A stretch of 58,702 nucleotides of DNA from CAYXRK01 sp964467615 (GTDB taxonomy: Bacteria > Hydrogenedentota > Hydrogenedentia > Hydrogenedentales > GCA-2746185). The notes below the pieces were generated by a model. That model saw nothing but the letters and a program-made list of their open reading frames with translations. It was not told the origin of the DNA and searched no databases. Below, piece after piece: positions 41,938 through 51,319 of this stretch (the first letter of the stretch is position 1; every line of letters begins with the position of its first letter). The position numbers were made by a program, and so were the translations under genes. Where the stretch lies: contig CAYXRK010000007.1 in assembly GCA_964467615.1 (NCBI GenBank), positions 1-58,702 of the forward strand, read 5' to 3'.

Positions 41938-44415
41938 TTAATCGCCGATCAGTCGCAGGGTCTGCTTAGTGTCGATGGTGAGTACGCCCCCCGCAACATC
42001 AGAGAGCGTTACGGCGTGGAGGTCGGGATTGAATTCGGAGATCGTCCACGGGGCGAGAAGTGTGTCCCCGAGTCCGAGTTGTATCGATTCGTTTGTCCCG
42101 TTGGGGTAAGTCAGGAGAAACCGAAAGCGCAAGTCATCAGGCGTGGATCCCATGATGCCGTCGAGAGAAACATCGACCGAGCGTTGTTCCGCGGGCGGAA
42201 CGGTCGGGACTTCCGGGTTTTCAGGTGCGGCTTGCGTATCGACCGATCGCGGACCTTCGCTGGGGGCCGACGGGGCGGTAGTTTCGGGAACGGCAACTAC
42301 GTCGAAGGGTAGTGAGACACCCTGATCTTTACCGCCGTCCGAGCGAAGCGCCGCCCGGTAGATCCCCGGAGTCAGTGATATCTCGAAATCGTGTAGCGCC
42401 TTTGGGCGAATTGTCTCAACCACGCCGTTCGCGTCCGGAGCGAGATCCATGAAAACCGGCTCGAAGGAATTTGCGCCGGATTTCCTTTCGACGACCATCA
42501 TATAGGCGCCTCTGGCAGTGGTCCGCGCGGCGGTCGTCGAGAACGCGCGGCTGCCACCGTTCGATACCCGGAGTAACCTGCGCTGTATGCCGCGATCAAG
42601 ATCGGGGGAGTCCGCCAAAATGACCGAAAGTCTTGGTTTCGGCCGGACTAGACCGAATCCGTCCGTATAGATGAGTCCGGCGCATGCCACACCGGCGAGC
42701 CCAGCGGAGAGCACCCATATGCGGCCTTGGGGATCCGGCCACGCCGCGATCGCGGCCGCGCCCAGAACCGCCATGTGCGACAGTACCAACAGCATCATAC
42801 CGGGACGCAGCATCCAATGCGCCCCTGCTCGAAACCGAGTGGAGAGCGGATCGACACCGAAGTAGACTTCGTGAATCAATACAGCGCCGACCAACGTTGC
42901 GACGATCCAAGCGATGCACAGCGCGCGCGAACGAAGGCTCGCGTTGTTCAACGCTCCGGCGCCCGCGACAACCAAGCCAAACACGATAGGGCCCAGGAAG
43001 GACCATTTGAGCGGAGCGTCGAAGGATCCATACGCGATATACGCGCGGGCAAGTGGCAGATCGTCGACTGCAGGAAGAAAAATGCTGAGTCCCATGACAA
43101 GCGCGGCGCCCCACGCGACGATCGCATCGAGCGCCACAGGCGCGTTCGCCTTGCGAAGGGCCAAACGACGGAGAAACGTTCCGCGAGGATTCGGCACTTC
43201 GTCGACGTGTTGTGCGTTGAGCGCGCCGTCGATGACCAATTTGGCCTTGGCAAGATCGGTCTTGCTTTTGCGGAGCGCGTCCTCGTAGTCGTCGTACCCC
43301 GCGCGGTCAAGCTCTCCCACTTGGAGGCGGCCGCGCGCTAAATCCAGTTGCGCGTCGATCACTTCGGCGTCCGAGTCGTAGTCAATCTTCATCTGCTCGA
43401 GTCGCTTGCGCTGGAACGATACGCGCGAGCCGGCCACCTTGCGTTCGGCCCTGACGTCCGATCGCGCCTCGCGAAACCCGCGCGCAGTGTCTTGGCCGGC
43501 CCCCTGCATGCGATCCATCTCTCGCAGCTTGCGATCGGCGTGCGACCTGCGGTGGAGCGCATCGCGAAGCGCCGCGGTGTGGATGGTTAGCAGGGCCTCC
43601 GCGTCGTCAGACTCGACGGGCATCGAAATGGTGAAATTGTCTTTTGGGATACTTTCGAGTGGTAAGTCGATAAATCCACCCGCGAAATGAGGGTCCGCCG
43701 TCGCCAACCAACCACGTAGATTGTGCTGGCGCCGCTCTAGCCGATCTCTGCGCCGCCGGAGGCGATCAATCGTCTCGTGGAATTCGTCGTAGGGCATCTC
43801 GCCGACGCGCGAAGTGAGTCCGGTTTGGACGATCTTCTCCTGCGTGCTCGTCAACTCGATGGCTACTTCCATCAAGACCTGGCGAAGCTGATCGTCCAAG
43901 TCTACGCGCAGGCGTTTAAGGCGTTCGAGGTGCCGCTTGATTTCATCGCGCGCCAGCCGGTCCGCATCGGAGGCTTTCGATAGTGACTTAAGTTGTCGCG
44001 ACAATTTGTACTGAACGCTGAGTAGATTTCGGAGAGGCTCGAGGGTGTCCAGCGGTACCGTCGAGATGCGCTCGTCCTCACCCGGCAGCGCGTTCGAGGC
44101 CCTCTTTTCCGGCGCGGCAATGGCCAGGCCACCCTCATCCTCGATTACCTCGATGCCCTCGGCCGGCTCGGGTTCAACGCGTTTGGGCCGCGCGGCGAGG
44201 CGGGGTTTTGGGGCCCTGCGAATAAGCTCGGGATGATCTTTGAGATAGATTTCCGATGTGCCTTCAGGGAGATCTTCGGCTTTCGGCACGCGAATTTTTT
44301 GGCGGCACGCGACGCATTTGCCGGGCTTCCCGAACAGATCGCTCGAGAATTTCATCTTCTGCCCGCAAATGCAGTAAATCCGCAATTGCGCTGTGCCGCC
44401 TTCAGGCATGGCCAC
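41938..44415 (-). CDS. Zinc-ribbon, coiled-coil and multi-pass membrane protein of unknown function
   Basis: 825 residues with a novel-looking layout. Residues 12-45 form a treble-clef/zinc ribbon (CxC at 15/17 and CVAC at 34-37). Residues about 120-240 and 285-400 are charged, coiled-coil-like helices (for example RDEIKRHLERLKRLRVDLDDQLRQVL). Residues about 428-575 hold five transmembrane helices. The C-terminal part is soluble, with a long Pro/Ala-rich linker (PETTAPSAPSEGPRS) and a short beta domain. No enzyme motif is seen. The ribbon is like that of other PVC proteins annotated as zinc-ribbon membrane proteins, but no family name can be given. Confidence 0.7.
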   Translation of the reverse strand: MAMPEGGTAQLRIYCICGQKMKFSSDLFGKPGKCVACRQKIRVPKAEDLPEGTSEIYLKDHPELIRRAPKPRLAARPKRVEPEPAEGIEVIEDEGGLAIAAPEKRASNALPGEDERISTVPLDTLEPLRNLLSVQYKLSRQLKSLSKASDADRLARDEIKRHLERLKRLRVDLDDQLRQVLMEVAIELTSTQEKIVQTGLTSRVGEMPYDEFHETIDRLRRRRDRLERRQHNLRGWLATADPHFAGGFIDLPLESIPKDNFTISMPVESDDAEALLTIHTAALRDALHRRSHADRKLREMDRMQGAGQDTARGFREARSDVRAERKVAGSRVSFQRKRLEQMKIDYDSDAEVIDAQLDLARGRLQVGELDRAGYDDYEDALRKSKTDLAKAKLVIDGALNAQHVDEVPNPRGTFLRRLALRKANAPVALDAIVAWGAALVMGLSIFLPAVDDLPLARAYIAYGSFDAPLKWSFLGPIVFGLVVAGAGALNNASLRSRALCIAWIVATLVGAVLIHEVYFGVDPLSTRFRAGAHWMLRPGMMLLVLSHMAVLGAAAIAAWPDPQGRIWVLSAGLAGVACAGLIYTDGFGLVRPKPRLSVILADSPDLDRGIQRRLLRVSNGGSRAFSTTAARTTARGAYMMVVERKSGANSFEPVFMDLAPDANGVVETIRPKALHDFEISLTPGIYRAALRSDGGKDQGVSLPFDVVAVPETTAPSAPSEGPRSVDTQAAPENPEVPTVPPAEQRSVDVSLDGIMGSTPDDLRFRFLLTYPNGTNESIQLGLGDTLLAPWTISEFNPDLHAVTLSDVAGGVLTIDTKQTLRLIGD

Positions 44416-44550
44416 CCCTTACTGCCGCCTTCGCTCGATGGACGAACGGCCCCTCCCGTACGTCAACCTTACTGTCGCACAGTGAACGGCGCAGGGTCAA
44501 GACTCTTGCATTTCGAGTGCGTTTCGAGGGCCGGAATTGCGGGGATGGCG

Positions 44551-45330
44551 CTACTGATCCTGGAAGCGCGGTTTGCGCTTTTCGGAGAAGGCTGCCAAGC
44601 CCTCGCGCATATCCTGGCTCGCGAAGCAGGCGTCGTAGAGTTCGTCGACGAGAATCCGCTGACGTTCCGATTGGGGGAGGACCGCCTGCCGTATACTCTC
44701 CCGCAGCAGCCGAATCGTTTTCGGCGCGTTGTTCGCGATGCGCGTGGCCAGCGCGATTGACGCGGTTTCCAATTCCGCGGCCGGATGGATCTCGTGGACC
44801 AGCCCCGTTCGTAGCGCCGCGGCAGCATCGATTTCGCCCGCCGTCAGGAAAAGGTATCGCGCCACCGCCGGACCAAGTTCTCTCACCGCCCGCTCGACAC
44901 CCGAGAACGCGTATCCCAAACCGACGCGTGCCGGAGTAATCGCGAAACGCGCGTCGTCGGCCGCAATGCGCAAGTCCGCGCCCAGCACCAGTCCGCATCC
45001 CCCGCCCATGCACACGCCGTGAATCATGGCGACGGTAGGTTTTGTGCAGCGCTCGACCGCGACGAAAGCGTCAAACGCCGACACGGCCGGGGACTGATCC
45101 GCTTCAGAGCGTTGACCGATGCCGATAAGGTCCGCCCCGGCCGAAAACGCCTTCTCGCCGGCGCCGCGAATGACGATCACCCTAACTTCCGGCGCAGACT
45201 CGAGCACTCCAACGGCCTCGACCAAGCCGCCCCACATTTCCTCAGTAAACGCATTGAACTTCTCGGGCCGATCAATGACTATCCAACCCAGCGGCGCGTC
45301 AATCTTCGTGTGGATGTTGTTGTCTGCCAT
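44551..45330 (-). CDS. Enoyl-CoA hydratase/isomerase family protein
   Basis: 259 residues of the crotonase superfamily. Motifs are APLGWIVIDRPEKFNAFTEEMWGGLVEAV, VIVIRGAGEKAFSAGADLIG (the oxyanion hole, AGAD), and KPTVAMIHGVCMGGGCGLVLGADLRIAADDARF. The second catalytic glutamate is not obvious: the usual E-LG element reads ARVGLGYAFSG. It catalyses hydration or isomerisation of acyl-CoA thioesters; the substrate is not decided. The closest fit in length is a typical single-domain enoyl-CoA hydratase. Confidence 0.9.
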   Translation of the reverse strand: MADNNIHTKIDAPLGWIVIDRPEKFNAFTEEMWGGLVEAVGVLESAPEVRVIVIRGAGEKAFSAGADLIGIGQRSEADQSPAVSAFDAFVAVERCTKPTVAMIHGVCMGGGCGLVLGADLRIAADDARFAITPARVGLGYAFSGVERAVRELGPAVARYLFLTAGEIDAAAALRTGLVHEIHPAAELETASIALATRIANNAPKTIRLLRESIRQAVLPQSERQRILVDELYDACFASQDMREGLAAFSEKRKPRFQDQ

Positions 45331-45357
45331 GTTGAAAAAGTCTAAAGAGAGGGGCGG

Positions 45358-45585
45358 CTACTCGGCCAATAAGAGGAAATAGTCCTTGCGCGAGATGCCG
45401 GCGGTCTTCAGGTTGTTTCGAATGATCGCGACCGGAACTTCGGTGTACGCAGGTATTACGATCGGGCGGGGCGCGCCTTCTTTAACGTACGATCGATGAC
45501 TGCCTTCCTGCCGCGCAAATGTCCACCCCGATTTGAGGAACACGCGTTCGAGTTCGCGCCAGTGTACGGGGGTGATTCGCGGCAC
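45358..45585 (-). CDS. hicA: HicA-type toxin
   Basis: 75 residues with the HicA pattern HWRELERVFLKSGWTFARQEGSHRSYVKEGAPRPIVIPAYTEVPVAIIRNNLKTAGISRKDYFLLL, including the catalytic histidine in GSHRSY. Translation starts at a GTG. The preceding HicB stop codon is 3 nt away, so the two genes form a HicB-HicA operon. The predicted activity is ribosome-independent cleavage of mRNA. Confidence 0.85.
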   Translation of the reverse strand: MPRITPVHWRELERVFLKSGWTFARQEGSHRSYVKEGAPRPIVIPAYTEVPVAIIRNNLKTAGISRKDYFLLLAE

Positions 45586-45588
45586 AAG

Positions 45589-45873
45589 TTAGGTGATGAC
45601 CGACATGGTTTGATGTCCGACGCTCACCCAATCGGGCTCCATGCACAATTCGCCATTAATCCTGTATCCCGCCTCTTCGAGGACTTCGTGTAGTGTTCCA
45701 TGTTCTACGGTGGTCCTCAAGAACAACCGGACCGCTTCGTCAAGCGCCGTGCGTGCAGTTTCGATAGATGGGCCGGAACTCATGACGTCCAACGGCATGG
45801 CGTGGGCGATGAACTGCGGGCCCTCCTTCCACACGTGGACCGAATATCCAATTTCCAAAGGTATTCCGTCCAT
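45589..45873 (-). CDS. hicB: HicB antitoxin
   Basis: 94 residues. HicB fold: EIGYSVHVWKEGPQFIAHAMPLDVMSSGPSIETARTALDEAVRLFLRTTVEHGTLHEVLEEAGY. It is slightly longer and more divergent than the other HicB proteins in the window and lacks the PGC motif. The ATG at 45873 has GGGAGGACG upstream. It is the first gene of the HicBA pair. Confidence 0.82.
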   Translation of the reverse strand: MDGIPLEIGYSVHVWKEGPQFIAHAMPLDVMSSGPSIETARTALDEAVRLFLRTTVEHGTLHEVLEEAGYRINGELCMEPDWVSVGHQTMSVIT

Positions 45874-45981
45874 AACGTCCTCCCTAGAAGGCCTCTGACG
45901 GTCAAGTATACGTCAACACGTGCGTCCTCGAATAGACGCTGGCCGACCGCCCTGGCCAAGGGCAAACTGTCATCACGCACG

Positions 45982-45990
45982 TGGTACAAT
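45982..45990 (+). promoter_or_regulatory. Extended -10 promoter of tRNA-Arg
   Basis: TGGTACAAT fits an extended -10 (TGnTAnAAT); no good -35 is seen at the expected position (45962-45967). The tRNA begins 11 nt downstream at 46002, so transcription would start near 45997. Confidence 0.5.
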
Positions 45991-46001
45991 TTCACGTCTA
46001 C

Positions 46002-46078
46002 GCGCCCGTAGCTCAACAGGATAGAGCAACGGCCTTCTAAGCCGTAGGTTGTGGGTTCGAGCCCCGCCGGGCGCGCCA
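46002..46078 (+). tRNA. tRNA-Arg (anticodon UCU)
   Basis: Full cloverleaf. The acceptor stem pairs GCGCCCG (46002-46008) with CGGGCGC (46068-46074), with discriminator G46075 and an encoded CCA (46076-46078). The D arm is GCTC...GAGC, and the anticodon stem is ACGGC/GCCGT with loop CTTCTAA. The anticodon TCT reads AGA and AGG. The T arm is GTGGG-TTCGAGC-CCCGC. Length without CCA is 74 nt. Confidence 0.97.
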
Positions 46079-46172
46079 GTTTACGCTTTCGGCCTGATCC
46101 AACGATTGGCTAACACCCGGCCCCCGGTCGTACAACTACGACGAGACGAAACGCCTTCACGGTGCCGCGGCT

Positions 46173-46607
46173 TTACTTCATCGGCGAGTAGTCGGTGGGC
46201 TTGAGGTACAACCGCTCGACCTTCTTGACCAATTCTCCGTTGACGTGCGAAGCCTTCATCACGGTCTGCCATTCCGGGTCTCCGCTGAAAGCCTTCCAGT
46301 TGGCATCGGCCTGTTCACGGCTGGCGTGGGCGACGATGTAGACGAGGTCAGCCTCGTCGGCGCCGGGATTTATCGGCGTCCAGTAGGCGATGTTTTTCAT
46401 GCCGTGCTTCTCGAAGATCGTCATCGTGTGATCACGGAACCGCGTGTGCAATGCCTCGGCTTTTCCTTCATTCGCATAATACTTCCGCAGTTCGTACACC
46501 ATTTCCGAAGACTCCGCCTTTACGAGCGCAGGACGCAGCGCGAGTCCCAAGCCGATACCCGTGGCGAGCGCGAGAATTGCGACTCCAAGAACGAAATAGC
46601 GATGCAT
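46173..46607 (-). CDS. Exported NIPSNAP-family protein
   Basis: 144 residues from the ATG at 46607, which follows a GAGGGATC site; the longer frame to 46778 overlaps the neighbouring hydrolase gene. The N-terminus is a hydrophobic anchor or signal peptide (RYFVLGVAILALATGIGLGLAL). NIPSNAP domain: VYELRKYYANEGKAEALHTRFRDHTMTIFEKHGMKNIAYWTPINPGADEADLVYIVAHASREQADANWKAF. Function is unknown. It is downstream of the alpha/beta hydrolase on the same strand. Confidence 0.82.
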   Translation of the reverse strand: MHRYFVLGVAILALATGIGLGLALRPALVKAESSEMVYELRKYYANEGKAEALHTRFRDHTMTIFEKHGMKNIAYWTPINPGADEADLVYIVAHASREQADANWKAFSGDPEWQTVMKASHVNGELVKKVERLYLKPTDYSPMK

Positions 46608-46774
46608 GAATAGATCCCTCGGTTGTGAGCGATGGTGGTTGAGGCCCCTCATGGGGAGCCACGATCGCGGTGAACGGTTTCCAAGGATTGTAAAGCGCAC
46701 ATCATTCAGCATCAACGCCGTTGCTGTCGGCGCGAAATGGCGACGAAGCAAGTGTTGCGGCACGTCGTGCCGAA

Positions 46775-47515
46775 TCACTTCCCTGAGTTCGCGGCGACGA
46801 AATCGAGAATTCCTTGTTTGAGTTCAGGCTTGAACACGCAGCCCTGATGCGTCGCCCCGTCCACATAGAGCACGTCGAGATCCGGCACGATCGTCTTCCA
46901 AAGGTCTACTCGGCGAGTAAGGTTATCGTCCGTGCCGATGATCACCTTGACCGGTGCCGAGATCGCCTTCATCGCTTCCTCGGAGGTGGCGAAGTCGCCA
47001 AAACCGCGGAGACTGGCCTGCAACCTCGCTGACTCCGCTGTGCTCGTCGCATAATTTCGGGCAGATTCACTGCCTTCCTGAATCCAGCCCATGCCGCCGA
47101 TGAGCAGGGACTGCACGCGATCCGGATGCAACGTCGCGAGTTTGATGGAAATCATTCCGCCCATCGAGTAACCGACGACGTGGGCCTTCTTCGCGCCTAC
47201 CTGGTCGAGCAGACGCACCATGTCCTCGACCACGTGAATGCCGTGTTGGCCTTCGGGCGGCGCATCGCTAAGACCGTGGCCGCGGACGTCGGGCATGATC
47301 ACCCGATACTTCTCGGCCAGCGCTTGCTGGATGCCTGGCGCACGCCAATTCAGGTTGCCGTTCGCCGTATAGCCGTGGATCAAGAGGACCGGCTCGCCCT
47401 CGCCCTCGATCCAGTAGCGAATCTTGACGCCGTCGGAATCGAAGAACTGTTCCTCGGCGCGGGCGGCCGTCGCGACAAACAATAGGAGTGCGACTGAGAT
47501 AAGTACGACGCGCAT
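46775..47515 (-). CDS. Exported alpha/beta hydrolase
   Basis: 246 residues with a signal peptide (MRVVLISVALLLFVATAARA). Catalytic features are the oxyanion motif LLIHGYTANGN, the nucleophile elbow GYSMGG, and the C-terminal GATHQGCVF, which supplies the likely histidine. The acid residue is probably in KVIIGTDDNLT. The fold is that of small lipases, haloperoxidases and esterases. A GGAGG site precedes the ATG. The substrate cannot be told. Confidence 0.88.
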   Translation of the reverse strand: MRVVLISVALLLFVATAARAEEQFFDSDGVKIRYWIEGEGEPVLLIHGYTANGNLNWRAPGIQQALAEKYRVIMPDVRGHGLSDAPPEGQHGIHVVEDMVRLLDQVGAKKAHVVGYSMGGMISIKLATLHPDRVQSLLIGGMGWIQEGSESARNYATSTAESARLQASLRGFGDFATSEEAMKAISAPVKVIIGTDDNLTRRVDLWKTIVPDLDVLYVDGATHQGCVFKPELKQGILDFVAANSGK

Positions 47516-47742
47516 GCAAACTTCCTCCCTCGGCCTGATTGCGCGATTCTAAGCCGAAACGGGAAACCGGACAACTTCCAGAGGCGCCCTCTAGACCCGG
47601 CCGCACTGTCCGCGCCTCCGAGCGAGGAAAAGTAGTATCATTTGAGACGAGCTGTGCCGTTTCCCATCGCCGACTTTGGGAACTCGCGAGCGAATTGGCG
47701 TGGCCCGTGCGGGCAGACGGGGGCTGACGGCGAGAGATTGGA

Positions 47743-50700
47743 ATGCCGAAGATGAACGGGTCAACCAAAGGCGCGGTAATGACGGGTGTGACGGCGGTCT
47801 TCGTCTTCGTTTTGGCGGCCATCATCGGTTACGCCGAGGACACGATCGAGTTCAACCGGGACATCCTGCCGATTCTGTCGGACAAATGTTTCGCGTGTCA
47901 TGGCCCCGACAAAGCGGCGCGGAAGAAGGACCTTCGGCTCGACGCAAAGGACGGTCTCTTCGGCCAGGCTTCTTCCGGCCTGGCTGTCGTCGTTCCCCGT
48001 GACCCCGCAGCCAGCGAAATGTACGCTCGCATTACAAACCCAGATATCGACGACCGCATGCCGCCCGAGAAGGCTACGCTGAAATTGACCGAGTCGGAGA
48101 TTGCCACGATCAAGGCGTGGATCGTGCAGGGTGCTGAGTGGCAAGGACACTGGGCGTTCATACCTCCAGCAAAGACAGAACGCCCGGCGGTCGCTAACGC
48201 GGCGTGGTGCAGGAACGAGATTGATTACTTCATCTTGAAAAGGCTGGAAGGCGCGGGGCTTGCACCTTCCGCGGAAGCGCCGAAGGAGACGTTGATTCGG
48301 CGGGTGTCACTGGATCTCACAGGCCTTCCCCCGACGCCGGAAGAGGTGGATGCATTCCTCGCGGACGCGAGCGACGATGCGTACGAACGCGTGGTCGACC
48401 GTTTGCTAGCTTCGCCGAATTTCGGCGAACGAATGGCGTTTGTTTGGCTAGATGCTGCGCGGTACTCGGACACGAACGGTTATCAGCGGGACACCAAGCG
48501 CGACATGTGGAGCTGGCGGGATTGGGTGATTCAAGCGTTCAACGAAAACATGCCGTACGACAAGTTCACCATTGAGCAGTTGGCGGGGGACCTTTTACCG
48601 GACGCGACGCTCTCGCAGAAAATCGCGACAGGGTTTAACCGGAACCATCGGATCAACGGGGAAGGGGGCATCATTCCCGAAGAATACGCCGTCGAGTACG
48701 TGGTCGACCGCGTGAGTACCACGAGCACCGCCTTCATGGGCCTGGGCATGGGATGCGCGCGTTGCCATGACCACAAGTACGATCCGATCACGCAGAAGGA
48801 GTTTTACGAGTTCTACTCCTTCTTCAACCGAGTGCCCGAGGAGGGCAAGGGCGGCGAGCGCGGCAATGACGAGCCGTTTATCCAGGTCCCCACGCACGAT
48901 CAGACCACGCGCAAAGAACAACTAAACGCCCAGATCGCAGCGGCGCACGAGCAGTTGTCCCGCCCAGATGAGCGGCTTGATGCGTTGCAAGCCAACTGGG
49001 AACGGGAGATGAATACTACCTTCTCCTCCCTGGATTGGAAGCTGATCGCGCCTACAGCGTTGGCTGCCAAAAACGGTACGACGCTTGAACTGCAGGAAGA
49101 CGGATCGATCCTGGCCGCTGGGCCAAACCCCGACACCGAAATACACGAAATCACGTTCGAGGCCAATCGGGAGATCGGGGCTTTCCGGCTGGACTATCTC
49201 ATGGATCCGCGGTTTCCAGAGTCCGGCCCCGGGCGCTCCACGATTGGAAATGTCATTCTCACCAACGTGGAAATCGAGCGCGCGTCATCGGCGGATCCAT
49301 CGGTGGTCACGAAGCTGCGCGTGGCCGATGCGTTTGCGGACTATGCTCGCATGGACACCAAATATCGAATCGGTAACGCGATCGATGACGACGCGAGTAG
49401 CGGCTGGTCTACCGGGTCGCACATCAAACGGGACAACCGCGCGGCGATTTTCCTGCTCGACGCAAATACGCCGATCAATCCGGGCGACCGGGTGGCAGTG
49501 CGGCTGACGTACGCCTCCGAAAACGCCGCGCATACGCCGGGCCGGTTCCGCCTGTCTCAGTCGCCCTCGTGCGACATTTCAAATTGGACAAGGCCCGCCT
49601 TGGGGCCTTGGCAGTACGTCGGGCCGATCGCGGCGGAGATACAGCCCGCGGAACTCCTCGACACGAAGTTCGAGCCGGAAGACGGCTACGACAGCCAGCG
49701 CGAATATCCGAACGGTATCAAATGGCAGGAGAAACCCGATTGGGAGGACGGGGTCGTCCGCTCGTTCGATTCTACGGACAAGGCGGTGCACTATCTATAC
49801 CGGACCATCACGGTCGGCGCGCCCGCCCAACTGGCGCTCTCCCTTGGAAGCAACGACTCCATCAAAGTCTGGATCGATGGCCGGCTCGAGTTATCAAAGA
49901 ACGAAGGCCGGGTCGCCAAACCGGACCAGGAGAAACTTTCCGTCTTTCTTCCGGAAGGCGAACACAGCGTGCTCATTAAAATCGCGAATTACGGCAGCGA
50001 GTCTGGATATTATTTCAAGGTCGTGGATGATGGCGGCGAGGGCATGCTCACACTGATGCGGCGGTTGGAGACGCCCGCCGATAGCCGGACGCCGGAAAGC
50101 CAACAAGCGCTTCGGGAGATATTTCGGAAGCGAGACGCCGAGTGGTCAGCGAAGAACGAGGCGGTCGCCGCGTTGAAGAGCGAGCTCGATGCCGTGGATC
50201 GAAGCATCATCACTACGATGATCATGGAAGACATGGAGACTCCCCGCGATACGTACCTGCTCAAGCGCGGCGCGTACGACCAGCCGGATACCTCCGAGAA
50301 GTTGACTCCCAGCGTTCCGGTAATCCTCGGAGAAATGGACGGCGGTCTTCCGGCAAACCGGCTGGGTCTGGCCCAGTGGCTCGTCGATCCGCGCCACCCA
50401 CTTACCGCCCGAGTGCGGGTGAATCACTACTGGCAAATGTACTTTGGAAGCGGCCTGGTTAAAACGAGCGAGGACTTCGGCGCGCAAGGTTCCCGCCCGA
50501 CGCACCCCGAGCTACTCGATTGGCTCGCTCTCACGTTTGTCGATCTGGGCTGGAACGTGAAGGAAATGCAGAAGACGATCGTCATGAGCGCCACCTACCG
50601 CCAGAGTTCCGTGGTGACCGCGGCCAATCGCGAGAAAGACCCCGAGAACAAATGGCTGGGCCGCGCGCCCAGGTCACGTCTCACTGCTGAAATGATGCGT

Positions 50701-51315
50701 GACCAAGCGTTGAAGGTCGGCGGCCTACTCAGCCCCGAACTCGGCGGGCCATCGGTCAAGCCGTATCAGCCGGAAGACCTGTGGTCCGCGCTCACGTTCC
50801 AGAACATGGACGAGTTTGACACCAATTTTTACAAACAGGACACCGGCGACAAGCTCTACCGCCGGGGACTTTATACGTTTTGGAAGCGCACCATCTCGCC
50901 GCCGCACATGCAAATCTTCAATGCGGCGGGACGAGAGATGTGCTCGATGCGGCAGGAGAGCACGAACACGCCCATGCAGGCGTTGGCGGTATTGAACGAG
51001 CCAACGTTTGTGGAAGCGGCCCGGGCGCTTGCGGAACGCATGATTCGCGAGGGCGGAGATCGGGCCGGAGATCGGGTCCGCCACGGGTTCACACTTCTGC
51101 TGGCGCATGAACCGGACTTGGCGAAACAGCAGATTTTGCTCGCGGGCTTAAACGATTACCAGGCCCACTTCAACCAAAACGTGGAAGACGCCCGGGCGTT
51201 GATCGACGTCGGCGATTCGGTCGCTGACGCCGCCATCCCCGAGGCCGAACTTGCGGCGTACACGATGCTCGCGTCGGTCATGCTCAATCTCGACGAAGCG
51301 ATAACACGGGAATAG
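47743..51315 (+). CDS. Cytochrome-type PSCyt1/DUF1549/DUF1553 exported protein
   Basis: 1190 residues. The N-terminal hydrophobic segment (residues about 12-31) is a signal or anchor. A planctomycete-type cytochrome C domain (PSCyt1) follows, with heme-binding CFACH at residues 49-53. DUF1549 spans roughly residues 150-360 and carries CARCHDHKYDPI. A central beta-rich region (about 440-770) includes a PA14-like part (LSLGSNDSIKVWIDGRLELSKNEG). DUF1553 is in the last third (VNHYWQMYFGSGLVKTSEDFG, MSATYRQSS). The proteins are exported and may act with the adjacent DUF1501 protein in polysaccharide or redox processes. It is 4 bp upstream of the DUF1501 gene. Confidence 0.92.
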   Translation: MPKMNGSTKGAVMTGVTAVFVFVLAAIIGYAEDTIEFNRDILPILSDKCFACHGPDKAARKKDLRLDAKDGLFGQASSGLAVVVPRDPAASEMYARITNPDIDDRMPPEKATLKLTESEIATIKAWIVQGAEWQGHWAFIPPAKTERPAVANAAWCRNEIDYFILKRLEGAGLAPSAEAPKETLIRRVSLDLTGLPPTPEEVDAFLADASDDAYERVVDRLLASPNFGERMAFVWLDAARYSDTNGYQRDTKRDMWSWRDWVIQAFNENMPYDKFTIEQLAGDLLPDATLSQKIATGFNRNHRINGEGGIIPEEYAVEYVVDRVSTTSTAFMGLGMGCARCHDHKYDPITQKEFYEFYSFFNRVPEEGKGGERGNDEPFIQVPTHDQTTRKEQLNAQIAAAHEQLSRPDERLDALQANWEREMNTTFSSLDWKLIAPTALAAKNGTTLELQEDGSILAAGPNPDTEIHEITFEANREIGAFRLDYLMDPRFPESGPGRSTIGNVILTNVEIERASSADPSVVTKLRVADAFADYARMDTKYRIGNAIDDDASSGWSTGSHIKRDNRAAIFLLDANTPINPGDRVAVRLTYASENAAHTPGRFRLSQSPSCDISNWTRPALGPWQYVGPIAAEIQPAELLDTKFEPEDGYDSQREYPNGIKWQEKPDWEDGVVRSFDSTDKAVHYLYRTITVGAPAQLALSLGSNDSIKVWIDGRLELSKNEGRVAKPDQEKLSVFLPEGEHSVLIKIANYGSESGYYFKVVDDGGEGMLTLMRRLETPADSRTPESQQALREIFRKRDAEWSAKNEAVAALKSELDAVDRSIITTMIMEDMETPRDTYLLKRGAYDQPDTSEKLTPSVPVILGEMDGGLPANRLGLAQWLVDPRHPLTARVRVNHYWQMYFGSGLVKTSEDFGAQGSRPTHPELLDWLALTFVDLGWNVKEMQKTIVMSATYRQSSVVTAANREKDPENKWLGRAPRSRLTAEMMRDQALKVGGLLSPELGGPSVKPYQPEDLWSALTFQNMDEFDTNFYKQDTGDKLYRRGLYTFWKRTISPPHMQIFNAAGREMCSMRQESTNTPMQALAVLNEPTFVEAARALAERMIREGGDRAGDRVRHGFTLLLAHEPDLAKQQILLAGLNDYQAHFNQNVEDARALIDVGDSVADAAIPEAELAAYTMLASVMLNLDEAITRE

Positions 51316-51319
51316 GTAT

